This document shows positions 19,077 through 27,658 of a DNA stretch of 64,000 bases, piece by piece. Source of the stretch: Syntrophobacter sp963666995 (GTDB taxonomy: Bacteria > Desulfobacterota > Syntrophobacteria > Syntrophobacterales > Syntrophobacteraceae); NCBI GenBank assembly GCA_963666995.1, contig OY762941.1, positions 496,001 through 560,000 on the forward strand. The letters run 5' to 3'. Both the position numbers and the translations under genes were made by a program. The notes beneath the pieces are model-generated. The model was not told the DNA's origin. It made no database searches and saw nothing but the letters and a program-made list of their open reading frames with translations. The first letter of the stretch is position 1; each line of letters starts with the position of its first letter.

Positions 19077-19104
19077 TTTATAAACGCAAAATATGCTTTG
19101 TCAA
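19077..19104 (-). promoter_or_regulatory. Sigma-70 promoter of the dcw cluster
   Basis: On the minus strand a perfect TTGACA (19099-19104) is separated by 16 bases from TATAAA (19077-19082). Transcription would start near 19070, directly at the MraZ boxes. It is the only strong promoter seen for the long row of minus-strand genes to ftsZ. Confidence 0.75.
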
Positions 19105-19625
19105 ACTCAAATTGACCACAACCGCAATATTTTTCAAAAAATTTCACTCTTTTAACCTAAGCCGTGAGCAAAGTGCCCGAGCGGGTTTATCGGTCGTAAT
19201 GCGGCGGTGATGTCTCCCAGGCGCGAGGGCTCGGCGGGAAATTGCAGAAATGGATAAATAGAACGATTTCCATATGTTACAACAAGGGCAAGGACGGCCC
19301 TCTCCGACGCGCCACGACCGGCGGCTCATTTCGGTTGGAGAACGTCCGCAAACGATGGGGAAACATCCTGATTCCGGGCGATGGAAACCGGAAACGGCGG
19401 GTTTTCCGCTCTTCTGCGGGGAAAATTATTACGGATCGGGGGGATTTATCGTGCGGGGTTAAACCGCTGATTTTCCGTTGCGGCAGAATGAGAATTTATG
19501 CTAGAGAAGAGGGTGAGTGCTGGGATGCCTTCCGGGGTATTCCACGGGACTCGAAAGCCTCTGCTACAACCCTTTTGGCCTTCCCTCCGAAAAGCAGAGG
19601 CTTTTTCGTTGCGAAAGGATGTCCC
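19105..19625. other. Intergenic region between mraZ promoter and small protein gene
   Basis: Apart from the mraZ promoter at its left edge and the hairpin at 19554-19605, I see no convincing gene. A plus-strand frame runs open through part of it but has no homology that I recognise and no ribosome binding site; only its last 70 codons look real. The hairpin suggests that a short plus-strand transcript may end here, but I could not match any known RNA family. Confidence 0.4.
19554..19605 (+). terminator. Hairpin with T-run upstream of the small protein gene
   Basis: Arms AAAGCCTCTGCT (19554-19565) and AGCAGAGGCTTT (19593-19604) pair perfectly and the right arm ends in TTTTT. The loop is about 27 bases long, which is long for an intrinsic terminator. 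It could end an unknown plus-strand RNA or act as an attenuator before the gene at 19626. Confidence 0.5.
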
Positions 19626-19838
19626 ATGCAGCCGGACGATGAAATCATTCTCAGAATGGCAAAGGAAATCATTGTCAAGTTCATCGAGTTGGGCAGGGTT
19701 TCCCCTGATAACTTCGACGAAAATTTCCGGGGCGTTTATTGGACGCTGAAGGACACTCTCGTGAGCGCCAGGTGGTCCGATGTGACCGTTCGGGCTCCAG
19801 CCGTGGAGCCGCCTGAGGAGGACTCCGGGGAATTATGA
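19626..19838 (+). CDS. Small conserved acidic protein, unknown function
   Basis: A 70-residue protein starting MQPDDEIILRMAKEIIVKF. AAAGGA lies 6 bases before the ATG. The pattern of a helical first half (ILRMAKEIIVKFIELG) and a middle part with FDENFRGVYWTLKDTLV looks like small proteins I associate with Desulfobacterota genomes, but I know no function. The acidic, proline-rich tail (AVEPPEEDSGEL) is probably disordered. No signal peptide or membrane span is present. It converges with acpP. Confidence 0.6.
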   Translation: MQPDDEIILRMAKEIIVKFIELGRVSPDNFDENFRGVYWTLKDTLVSARWSDVTVRAPAVEPPEEDSGEL

Positions 19839-19937
19839 ACTCCCGCTCCGGACCCCGCAGCGGCCTGCACTTCCTCTTCCCGAAGGGAGAACCTCCGGCA
19901 TACGGCCAGGGAAAAGGGTCCGGAGCGGGCAGAGCTG

Positions 19938-20183
19938 TCAGGCGGCCTTGCTCTTCGCCAGATAATCAAAGATATCTTTCACCGTGCGGATATTTTCGGC
20001 ATCATCGTCGGGAATTTCCACATCGAATGCCTCTTCGAGCGCCATCACCAATTCAACGACATCCAGTGAATCGGCACCCAGGTCATCGACCACATTTGCC
20101 TCCGCCGTGATGATCTCCTTGTCGACGCCAAGCTGGTTGGCGATAATGTCAATGATCTTGCTCTGTGTTGCGCTCACTTCCAT
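19938..20183 (-). CDS. acpP: Acyl carrier protein
   Basis: An 81-residue acyl carrier protein. The phosphopantetheine attachment serine is in DDLGADSLDVVELVMALEE (about residue 38), in the typical context of a fatty-acid-synthesis ACP. The length and acidic composition match AcpP. A good AGGAG precedes the ATG. It is not inside a fab cluster: the gene upstream on the same strand, 30 bases away, is a TetR-type regulator. It may therefore be the main AcpP separated from fab genes, or a second, regulator-linked ACP; the sequence alone cannot decide. Confidence 0.9.
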   Translation of the reverse strand: MEVSATQSKIIDIIANQLGVDKEIITAEANVVDDLGADSLDVVELVMALEEAFDVEIPDDDAENIRTVKDIFDYLAKSKAA

Positions 20184-20213
20184 TTTGTTCTCCTTCTGTT
20201 GACTTTGGCGTTC

Positions 20214-21122
20214 CTATCGCTTGACAAAACCGTAAAAGAGGACTTCCAGGACTCCGGGTAGTTCTTCCACCAGTGAATACGAGCAGTCACGGGCGAGCCA
20301 TTTCTGGATGACACCGTGGACAAAGCCCATGACTCCATAAAAGACCGTCTGAAAATCAACTTCCTTGAGTACACCCTGCTGACTGCCCTCATAGATCTTC
20401 TTCTTCAACGTGTGGATGCGTCGCATGACCTTTTTGAAATAAAGGTCCTGGACAAGCTCGCTGAAATCGAGCCGTTCCTGAACGATGAGCCGGTAGAGGT
20501 GCTGATTGCTGTCAAAGAACTCGAAATACACCCTCAGGTACTTGGAGATCATCGTGAGCACATCGTCCTGGCCATCCAGAACAGCCGTCGCACTCCTCTC
20601 GAGTTCTTCCAGGCGCAACCTCACCAATTCGTTGAACAGGGTCTCTTTATTGGCGAAATAGCGATACAGGGTCCCTTTGCCGACGACGGCCCGCTCCGCG
20701 ATCTCATCCACGGTAGCCAGGTGGAATCCCTTCTCCGAAAAGACTTCGAGGGCAGCATCAAGAATTCTATCTTTTGTGGACTGCTTGTGGATCGCTTTCG
20801 GAACACCATCCTTTTCCGTCTCACTGACAACCCTCTCCATCAGGGTTGCATAAAACAGGTCCGGGCTGACGTGTCTCTTCTGAGCGACCCTGGAAAAGGC
20901 AATCATGAGGCGTGACAACGGGAATCGGGCAGCCAGCGTTCCCTGCTGCAACAGTTCTCTTACGGAGAAGAAACACTCGACGAGATCATTCAGGATCTCC
21001 CCGGGAGCCTGCCCCTCGGGGATACGCTCCTCCAGCAGGACTTCCAGGCCGTTGGGTTCCCCCTTGTCCTGGATGAACCTGCGAAGCAGGGTCTGCGCCG
21101 ATTGTCGTCCGGATTCCTTCAT
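20214..21122 (-). CDS. TetR/AcrR-family regulator with long N-terminal extension
   Basis: A 302-residue protein. The TetR DNA-binding domain is not at the start but at about residues 115-160 (RILDAALEVFSEKGF, then VDEIAERAVVGKGTLYRYFANKETLF), followed by an all-helical ligand domain. The first 110 residues (LLRRFIQDKGEPNG and a long helical part) are outside the normal TetR architecture, where the HTH lies within the first 60 residues. There is no in-frame ATG with a good site closer to the HTH that would explain this as a start error, and codon use looks even. A palindrome suited to TetR binding lies 32 bases before the start. acpP follows closely, so a lipid-related signal is plausible but unproven. 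Confidence 0.8.
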   Translation of the reverse strand: MKESGRQSAQTLLRRFIQDKGEPNGLEVLLEERIPEGQAPGEILNDLVECFFSVRELLQQGTLAARFPLSRLMIAFSRVAQKRHVSPDLFYATLMERVVSETEKDGVPKAIHKQSTKDRILDAALEVFSEKGFHLATVDEIAERAVVGKGTLYRYFANKETLFNELVRLRLEELERSATAVLDGQDDVLTMISKYLRVYFEFFDSNQHLYRLIVQERLDFSELVQDLYFKKVMRRIHTLKKKIYEGSQQGVLKEVDFQTVFYGVMGFVHGVIQKWLARDCSYSLVEELPGVLEVLFYGFVKR

Positions 21123-21153
21123 CAGACTGTTCTCACCCTTTTCCTTTCAGACG

Positions 21154-21165
21154 GACTGGTCAGTC
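21154..21165. promoter_or_regulatory. Palindrome upstream of the TetR gene, possible operator
   Basis: GACTG-GT-CAGTC is an exact inverted repeat with a 2-base centre, 32 bases upstream of the regulator start. Such GACTG/CAGTC half sites resemble FadR/AcrR-like TetR operators. Autoregulation is inferred. Confidence 0.5.
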
Positions 21166-21250
21166 ATTAATCATAGCAAACGGACAAAGTCAAGAAAGAT
21201 GTCTCGGCAAATTCAAAGATTGAGCCGATTTTCGGTGGGGCGGAAAAGGT

Positions 21251-21712
21251 CTATATCTCCGCATCATAGACGGGAAATGCCGACTCCTTCAACTGCGCGA
21301 ATGCCCGCCTTATCACTTTTTCCGTGCCGGTCGTCATGTTGAAACGACTCAGATCGTTAAGTGAGGCAAAAACACAGTCCATGACATCGCTCGCGGGGGC
21401 AGGTTCTTCGTCGCCGCTTTCACAGATAAAATCAAGAAGGATGTAGTGGTATTCGATTTTTCCGGCGCTATCGGGCATAACCCTGTCCAGGGCGGCGACC
21501 AGGTTTTTCACCCTCACGTCAAGGTTCACTTCTTCCGCTACTTCCCTGCGGACGGCAGTCTCAAGACTTTCGCCCAGTTCCACGAGGCCTCCCGGTATGG
21601 ACCATTTCCCATAAGCGGGTTCCTTTCCCCTCTGGACCAGCAGGACCTTATCTTCTCGAAAAATGATCGCTCCAACTCCGACAAGAGGGTACTCAGGATA
21701 TCTTCTGTTCAT
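21251..21712 (-). CDS. Nudix hydrolase (ADP-ribose pyrophosphatase-like)
   Basis: A 153-residue Nudix protein. The Nudix box is complete: G in GGLVELGESLETAVRREVAE and the EEV end, matching Gx5Ex7REUxEExGU. The first strand VGVGAIIFREDKVLLVQRG is typical. Substrate is not given by the sequence; the group includes ADP-ribose, NADH and mutagenic-nucleotide hydrolases. The ATG at 21712 is chosen because GGAGG lies 6 bases upstream; a longer open frame upstream lacks homology. It is transcribed away from the TetR gene's promoter region on the same strand, upstream of it by 130 bases. Confidence 0.85.
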   Translation of the reverse strand: MNRRYPEYPLVGVGAIIFREDKVLLVQRGKEPAYGKWSIPGGLVELGESLETAVRREVAEEVNLDVRVKNLVAALDRVMPDSAGKIEYHYILLDFICESGDEEPAPASDVMDCVFASLNDLSRFNMTTGTEKVIRRAFAQLKESAFPVYDAEI

Positions 21713-22466
21713 AAGCGCCTCCCAAAATATCCATCCCGAACGGTCAACGCACGGCAACAGCAGCCGCCATTCCCGTTCGGCGGCAAGGTGGGTGTGCGGT
21801 ACGCTTCCGCCCCCGTTCAATTCCCCGGGCATGGTCTCATCGGCCCCTGCGGCCTTCGACAAACCCTTCCATAAGTACATTCTTCACGGTGCCCGCATTC
21901 CAATGCAAATACTCAAATAGTCGCTCGAATGTCAATGGATCGCTGCTCCTCCGGTGCGGTTTTCGCCGGTCGGATCACCGGAGATTTCCCTCAGGCCGGG
22001 AATCGCCGAATCAGTTTTCCACTCCCCGGCTTTCAGGCAGAACACTTCGAAGAAAAACCCTGAGGGAACCCGCTCAAGCTCCCGATACTGCCGATTGGCA
22101 GACAAAAGCTCTTGACGAACCTCTGAGGCATGCTATTCTTTGCCAGTGGCAGGCGCAGAACAATCCTGCCCCCAACCTCATCCGACAACAGCGAGATTTT
22201 CTTGGAACACCGAATCACATGACTGCGATTTTCGGGCATTTGTGGTGTTTCGGACAAGCGGGAAACGGGACCAGTGACTATTTGCAAGTATCACCTGCCG
22301 GCTTTCTTCCTCTCTTGGCTTACCGGGCACATGGAAAAACGCGCAAATGATGCTGTTCGGGATTACGCTCCGGCGGCCCGGTTGGACTCTCCGGAAGCCT
22401 GCCGCCCGGCAACATCCCCTCAATCGCTGCAACGATAATTCCTGTTGTGTCATCGGAGGCTAGCGT
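21713..22466. other. Intergenic region, about 750 bases
   Basis: No convincing gene. A plus-strand frame (21889-22350) has no recognisable domain, a composition unlike neighbours and no ribosome binding site. A candidate plus-strand promoter lies at 22112-22139 (TTGACG, 16 bases, extended TATTCT). If used, it would give the DUF2914 gene a leader of about 320 bases. Confidence 0.4.
22112..22139 (+). promoter_or_regulatory. Candidate sigma-70 promoter
   Basis: TTGACG (22112-22117) and TGC-TATTCT (-10 at 22134-22139) are 16 bases apart and include an extended -10. The only downstream plus-strand gene is at 22467. Confidence 0.4.
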
Positions 22467-22931
22467 ATGAGTTCTTTGTCCAGGAGGCTCCTGGTTTTAT
22501 TGTTTTTGGCATTGGTCAATTTCTTCGCCATGTCGGATCTCCCGGCCCAGGAGGGGACCACCGGGCCCGCTCAAAACACTCCGCAACCCTCCGAACAGCC
22601 TGCTCTGAAGCTGGCCCTGAGTCAGGCCGTAATGTGCGAAAAGGTTGAGAACCTGACTCCAGGCAAACCGGCCATCACATTTTCCGTTTCCTCCGGCCAG
22701 GTTTGCTGTTTTACTTCCTTTGACCCGGTTCCTCAACCCACAATGGTATATCACCGCTGGTATCGCCGGGACGAACTCAGCACGCAGACCAGGTTGAGGG
22801 TCTATCCGCCGAAATGGGCGACATACAGCGTGATTCAGCTTCGAGAAACAGACAAAGGTCCGTGGCGGGTGGAAATCGTCGACCAGAATGGCCGTGTCTT
22901 CGACACCCTGCGTTTCAGCATAACCGACTAA
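22467..22931 (+). CDS. DUF2914-type secreted protein
   Basis: A 154-residue protein with an N-terminal signal-like segment (basic start, then LLVLLFLALVNFFAMSDLPAQ) and a low-complexity Gln/Pro/Thr linker. The rest has the DUF2914 pattern: VCCFTSFDPV, then HRWYRRDEL, then SVIQLRETDKGPWRVEIVDQ and a final beta strand DTLRFSITD. Function of this domain is unknown to me; it is probably periplasmic. GGAGG-like bases precede the ATG. The cyclase gene starts about 20 bases after the stop on the same strand, so the two are probably co-transcribed. Confidence 0.75.
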   Translation: MSSLSRRLLVLLFLALVNFFAMSDLPAQEGTTGPAQNTPQPSEQPALKLALSQAVMCEKVENLTPGKPAITFSVSSGQVCCFTSFDPVPQPTMVYHRWYRRDELSTQTRLRVYPPKWATYSVIQLRETDKGPWRVEIVDQNGRVFDTLRFSITD

Positions 22932-22950
22932 TCAGCGTGATTGAATCATT

Positions 22951-24402
22951 ATGGCGCAATTCCTGGCTTTTCTTTCAACCATCCGATGGCAGGACCTCGT
23001 TGATATAATCATCAACAGCTACATCCTGCTCCGGTTGTACATCCTCTTCCAGGGGACCAATGCGCTCCGGGTCCTGGTCGGCATCGCGTCCCTGTGGATC
23101 CTTCAGGAAGTCGCCGCGTCCATCGGGCTGATCCTTACAAGCTGGGTGATTCGCGGCGTAACAACTGCGGCCGCCATTATCATCATCGTGGTGTTTCGAA
23201 ACGAGATCCGGTCTGCGCTGCAGGTGCGAAACGTCAAGACCTTCCTCTGGGGGGTCCCCAACCGGGAACAGGCCACACCGGTGGAGATCATTGCCGACAG
23301 CGTCTACCAGATGGGGAAGAAGCGCATCGGAGCGTTGATCGTATTCCCCGGCAAAGAAGACCTGTCCGAGGTCATTCACGGGGGAATCACCTGGAGCGGG
23401 ACCGTCACTCAAGAGATGCTGCTCAGCATTTTTTGGCCGAACAATCCCGTCCATGACGGCGCCGCAATCATTCGCGGCAAGCAAGTGGTGGAGGTTGGAG
23501 TCCTTCTGCCCCTTTCCCAGCGGCAGGATCTGCCCACCTATTATGGGACGAGGCACCGGGCCGCGGCGGGTCTCGCGGAGCGGAGCGATGCGCTGGTCGT
23601 GGTTGTTTCCGAAGAGAGGGGGCGGGTGACTGTTGCCAAGGACAACTGGATCGAGCCCGTCAATCAGCCCGAAGAGTTGATTGGGCTTCTGAAAAAGCAC
23701 CTCAACATCATGGACGGGGTCCCCGAACTTCAGCGGAAGCGGGAGAGGCAGAAGCTGGCCGTTGCAGCCGGCCTGTCCCTTCTTATCATGACCGGCGTCT
23801 GGTTCGGTTTCACCCGCAGCCAGGACACGATCATCGCACTGAACGTCCCCATCGAATATGTCAATCGCCCATTGAACTTCGAAATCCTTGATACCTCGGT
23901 GGATGAAACCCGCTTGCAGCTTTTCGGCTCCAGCGCCCTGATCAAGTCCCTGAGGGCCGGTCAGGTGCAGGTGCGCGTTGACCTCAGCAAAGCGACGGAA
24001 GGCCGGAACGTATTTCCGGTAACCCAGGACAACATCATCCTGCCGCCGGGGGTCTTCCTGAACAAGGTCCAACCCACGACAATCGATGTAACGCTGGACG
24101 TCCCGATCACGAAGGAACTGCCCGTTCAGGTGGACTGGGCCGGCCGGCTGCCGGAAAATCTCATGCTCGTCAAAGCTTCGGTGACTCCGGACGAAGTAAA
24201 GGTGATCGGGGGGAGCAAGATCCTCGAAAAAGCCTCAACCATCTACACCGCTCCGGTGCGCCTCGACACTTTGACGAAATCGGGCACGGTAACTACTTCC
24301 CTCGTTCTGAGCCCGCCATCTCTGAAGCTCACCTCCACTTCAAACGACCGCGTTACGATCAACTTCGTTCTGGAGGAGAAGGGGCGCGGCGACAAGAGAT
24401 AG
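22951..24402 (+). CDS. Diadenylate cyclase CdaA fused to YbbR/CdaR domains
   Basis: A 483-residue protein that combines two proteins which are separate in Firmicutes. Residues 1-90 contain three membrane spans as in CdaA. Residues 100-250 are the DAC (DisA_N) domain with the catalytic DGA (169-171, VHDGAAI) and RHR (201-203, GTRHRAA) motifs, so it should make c-di-AMP from two ATP. A further span at 269-288 (AVAAGLSLLIMTGVWFGF) leads to about 190 residues outside the membrane that contain at least two YbbR-like beta repeats (PIEYVNRPLNFEI; LPVQVDWAGRLPENL). YbbR/CdaR regulates CdaA in Bacillus; here the regulator is built in. No glmM gene, the usual third member, follows. Confidence 0.85.
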   Translation: MAQFLAFLSTIRWQDLVDIIINSYILLRLYILFQGTNALRVLVGIASLWILQEVAASIGLILTSWVIRGVTTAAAIIIIVVFRNEIRSALQVRNVKTFLWGVPNREQATPVEIIADSVYQMGKKRIGALIVFPGKEDLSEVIHGGITWSGTVTQEMLLSIFWPNNPVHDGAAIIRGKQVVEVGVLLPLSQRQDLPTYYGTRHRAAAGLAERSDALVVVVSEERGRVTVAKDNWIEPVNQPEELIGLLKKHLNIMDGVPELQRKRERQKLAVAAGLSLLIMTGVWFGFTRSQDTIIALNVPIEYVNRPLNFEILDTSVDETRLQLFGSSALIKSLRAGQVQVRVDLSKATEGRNVFPVTQDNIILPPGVFLNKVQPTTIDVTLDVPITKELPVQVDWAGRLPENLMLVKASVTPDEVKVIGGSKILEKASTIYTAPVRLDTLTKSGTVTTSLVLSPPSLKLTSTSNDRVTINFVLEEKGRGDKR

Positions 24403-24499
24403 AAACGCCCGCTGCGTTTGATGCGAACAGGGGTCAGGCCCGGCCGGAACGCCGTCACATCCCGCCACGAGACGTACTGCTTGCAGGAGTCGGGATTTT

Positions 24500-25849
24500 T
24501 CAGACTTTTTCCAGAGTATTTCCGTTCCTCAGGGAAAGGATAATCCTGTTGGCCCGCTCTTCCACTTCCGGGATCATCTCGGCCAGGGCTCTGAGCGAGG
24601 TCAATATCTTTCGGGTTTGCTGCTTATGGGGAATGTTTAAGGCGGGATGTTCGAGGAATTTCAGAATCTCATCGAGAATCGGGAGCTTGTCCGCGGAAAA
24701 ATCGACATAGGCCAGCCTGGGCCACACCACTTTCAAGTCATCCGGCAAGTTGGTGAGCTTGAGAGCCAATTCGGAGTCCATACCGAGCCAGATGGCTTTT
24801 TGCAGCCTCTCCAGGAGGCTTTGGACTTCGCCGCGGTTCTCTTCCCAGGCATCGCTTTCCGTGAAGAGTTTCATCCACTTGGGGCGGATCTTGTTCTCAA
24901 GCCATTTTTCGCTCGTCTGCGGCATCAGTGACAGACCGGCAAGTTCTTCCTGTTCCACAAGAAGGGCATTCCCGGTGCGCGCGGTCCTGGTGCAGCCGTT
25001 GATGAAAGGCAATCCGGACCTGACCATCTCGTTCAGACGGGCAAGAATGGATTTCTTGCTCTCGAGGGTCGGATAAGCCCTCTCCAGCTCGGCTTCCCAC
25101 TGTTCCCTCAAGTAACTGATTTCAGCGTTGATCGCCGAAAAAATGAAACCCAGCTTGATCAGCGTATTTCTCAATTCATGGGCGAGTACGTTACAGCTCT
25201 GGAGGCGTTGGCGGGCCAGCTCTTTCTGTGCCTCCGACAGCGTTTCGCGCACATGGAGCGAAAGCAGTTCGGTGCCCAGAGTCTGGGAAAGTTTCTTGAT
25301 GATCTTCGTTGACCGGTCGCCGCGCGTTATCCGGTTCGCCTTGAAATGGATCTTGATGACCGCGACCACAACGTATTCGCAGTCCTTCCAGATAGGCTCC
25401 CCTTTATAGTCAAGCGGATATTCCAAACCCTGGAGCTGGTCTCCATACAGGTAAGGCTTCTTGACCAGGACGGGCTCCATGTGGTGGGAGTCTTCCACCT
25501 CATCGCTCAACTGCTTTCTAACGCTGCGGTGGTCATGGTAGGGATCGTCCGCAGTCCAGCTCTTGCCCCTTTCGACGCACCAAGCCATTGCCTCTTTGAC
25601 GTGTCCGGGGCGGTCCCTGTAATGTTCCCAACTCTTACCGGGGAAATTGTAATCGGAGACTTCGGGCAATCCCCACTGAAGCTCGTCGGAGCCTTCGACG
25701 CGTATTCCGGAGGTTACGCGGACCGCCTGAAGCCTGGGCATGGGGCCGATGCGGTAAATTGTCCCCTTCGTGGCATCATTCAGGCAAAATAATATGGTTT
25801 CAATCATATCCTTGCACGTCCGCTCAAGGATATCATTGTCGATGATCAT
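24500..25849 (-). CDS. Conserved protein with histidine-kinase-like dimerisation helix, unknown function
   Basis: A 449-residue cytoplasmic-looking protein with no clear membrane span. The N-terminal 200 residues (MPRLQAVRVTSG, then ECEYVVVAVIKIHF-like strands) could be a degenerate GAF-type sensor. Residues about 215-245 (CNVLAHELRNTLIKLGFIF) resemble the H-box of a histidine kinase, with His-Glu-Leu-Arg-Asn in the expected order. The HATPase_c N, G1 and G2 boxes that should follow are absent; the remaining 200 residues are helical (LLERLQKAIWLGMD, KILTSLRALAEMIPEVEERA). It may be a kinase relic, a phosphotransfer protein or an unrelated helical protein. It stands alone between converging neighbours. 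Confidence 0.5.
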   Translation of the reverse strand: MIIDNDILERTCKDMIETILFCLNDATKGTIYRIGPMPRLQAVRVTSGIRVEGSDELQWGLPEVSDYNFPGKSWEHYRDRPGHVKEAMAWCVERGKSWTADDPYHDHRSVRKQLSDEVEDSHHMEPVLVKKPYLYGDQLQGLEYPLDYKGEPIWKDCEYVVVAVIKIHFKANRITRGDRSTKIIKKLSQTLGTELLSLHVRETLSEAQKELARQRLQSCNVLAHELRNTLIKLGFIFSAINAEISYLREQWEAELERAYPTLESKKSILARLNEMVRSGLPFINGCTRTARTGNALLVEQEELAGLSLMPQTSEKWLENKIRPKWMKLFTESDAWEENRGEVQSLLERLQKAIWLGMDSELALKLTNLPDDLKVVWPRLAYVDFSADKLPILDEILKFLEHPALNIPHKQQTRKILTSLRALAEMIPEVEERANRIILSLRNGNTLEKV

Positions 25850-25960
25850 CTTCTCAGCCCCTCAAGCCTAATTTACCCTTTTCCCCTCTCAAGAACTTTA
25901 TCGCGAAAAGTATACAGGGTCAACATGCATTTGAGACGGCATCCCTCGCTTCAAACCACC

Positions 25961-27460
25961 TCAGCCCCTGCCGTAAAGCCGGGTCATTTGCAGAATGGAA
26001 TCAGCCAGTTTCGCCGTCAACAGGCCCGAGGAAACCCGCCACGACCAGTTCCCGAAAGTCACGGAAGGAGTGTTCATCCGCGCTTCCTCCCCCAGCCCCA
26101 GGAGATCCTGCAGAGGGATGATCGCGATGTCCCCCACGGACATCATGGCCAGCCGTGTGAGATCCTGATGGATTCGGTCTTTCTTCAGATCAACGCCGAT
26201 GTACTTCGACAGGTTCTTCTTTTCCTCTTCGGACGCTTCGTTTTCGAACCAGCCTTTCGTCGTGTTGTTATCGTGAGTGCCCGTATATACGGCACAGTTC
26301 CTGGTATGATTGTGTGGAGCATAAGGATTGCCGCCCGGCTTCCCGCCGAAGGCGAACTGGAGCACCTTCATGCCCGGGAAGCCAAAATACGTCATGATCT
26401 CGCGCACATCCGACGTGATGATTCCCAGGTCTTCGGCAATGAGCGGGAGATGCGGGAAGCGTCTGAGCAGGGTGTCGAAGAATTCTTTGGCGGGCGCGTC
26501 GACCCATTCTCCGTTTATGGCCGTCTTCTCCTCCGCCGGAACCTGCCAGAAGGCCACAAACCCTCTGAAATGGTCGAGCCTCGCCATATCGAAGAGTTTC
26601 AGGTTGTGCTCCATCCGTTTTACCCACCAGGAGAAACCCGTTTCCCTGAGGGCGTCCCAACGGTAGACGGGATTTCCCCAAAGCTGGCCGGTCTCGCTGA
26701 AGTAGTCCGGAGGAACCCCCGCCACAAACCGCGGCTTCTTCCCGTCATCCAGTTCGAATATCCGGGGATTGGCCCATACGTCGGCGCTGTCCCAACTGAC
26801 GTAGATGGGAACATCTCCCAGGATGTGGATGTTCCTGTTCAGGCAATAGTCTTTGAGGGCGCTCCATTGCCTGAAAAAAACGTACTGGGTAAATTTCTCG
26901 AGGAAGATCGTTCCTTCGAGTTGCTCCCTCGCGTCCTGCAGCGCATCCTCTGAGCGGTCCCGCAGTTCCGCCGGCCAATCGGCCCAGGCAACTCCTCCCT
27001 GGCGCTCCTTAATGCTGACGAACAGGGCGTAATCCTCCAGCCAATGCGCATTGGCAAAGCAGAAGGCGTCAAACCCGCAGTCCCGTTCCCGCCTGCTCCT
27101 GAATCTTTCGCAGGCAACCCGCAGAAGTGAAGATTTGAAGTCGGCGACAGCCTGGAAATTCACTCGATCCTCCGAAAATGAGGGTCTCTTTTCGACATCC
27201 GAGCGCGTAAGGAGGCCGCTTGAGACAAGGTCATCCGGGCTGATCAACAGGCTGTTTCCGGCAAAGGCCGAATATCCGCAGTAAGGCGAGTTCCCGCAGA
27301 CCCCCGAAACCGGTCCGACGGGGAGGACCTGCCAGATGCTCTGACCGGATCTTTCCATAAAATCAATAAAGTCGTATGCTCCCTTTCCGAGGTCTCCCAC
27401 TCCATAAGGAGACGGGAGCGACGTCAGATGAAGGAGGACCCCGCTTCTTCTTGAATTCAT
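25961..27460 (-). CDS. malQ: 4-alpha-glucanotransferase (amylomaltase)
   Basis: A 499-residue GH77 enzyme that moves alpha-1,4-glucan segments between chains. The family start RRSGVLLHLTSLPSPYGVGDLG is present, and the catalytic regions follow in order: ARLDHFRGF (nucleophile Asp), PLIAEDLGIITSDV (acid/base Glu), and YTGTHDNNTTKGWF (third carboxylate). A good AGAGAGGA site lies upstream of the ATG. The glycogen branching enzyme gene lies 198 bases upstream on the same strand, so both probably serve storage glucan metabolism. Length matches bacterial amylomaltases. Confidence 0.95.
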   Translation of the reverse strand: MNSRRSGVLLHLTSLPSPYGVGDLGKGAYDFIDFMERSGQSIWQVLPVGPVSGVCGNSPYCGYSAFAGNSLLISPDDLVSSGLLTRSDVEKRPSFSEDRVNFQAVADFKSSLLRVACERFRSRRERDCGFDAFCFANAHWLEDYALFVSIKERQGGVAWADWPAELRDRSEDALQDAREQLEGTIFLEKFTQYVFFRQWSALKDYCLNRNIHILGDVPIYVSWDSADVWANPRIFELDDGKKPRFVAGVPPDYFSETGQLWGNPVYRWDALRETGFSWWVKRMEHNLKLFDMARLDHFRGFVAFWQVPAEEKTAINGEWVDAPAKEFFDTLLRRFPHLPLIAEDLGIITSDVREIMTYFGFPGMKVLQFAFGGKPGGNPYAPHNHTRNCAVYTGTHDNNTTKGWFENEASEEEKKNLSKYIGVDLKKDRIHQDLTRLAMMSVGDIAIIPLQDLLGLGEEARMNTPSVTFGNWSWRVSSGLLTAKLADSILQMTRLYGRG

Positions 27461-27658
27461 CCTCTCTCCTTGCCGAAAGCCGAAACCGGTCCGTGGTCCT
27501 GATGCGGCCCAACGGCCCTCGAAACAGACAAAACCATAGTGCCCGGGTTTTCACCTCACGGCGACCCCTAAAGCGGCGAGAGAACTCCCCGCAATTGCAC
27601 CGGGACGCGACAATTCCGGTCCAGCCCGCGACGGCCGAGGGAAGGCCGGCATCACTCC

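Noticed and set aside
21889..22350. 153-codon plus-strand frame upstream of DUF2914
   Set aside because: No ribosome binding site, no recognisable domain and unusual composition; treated as intergenic.
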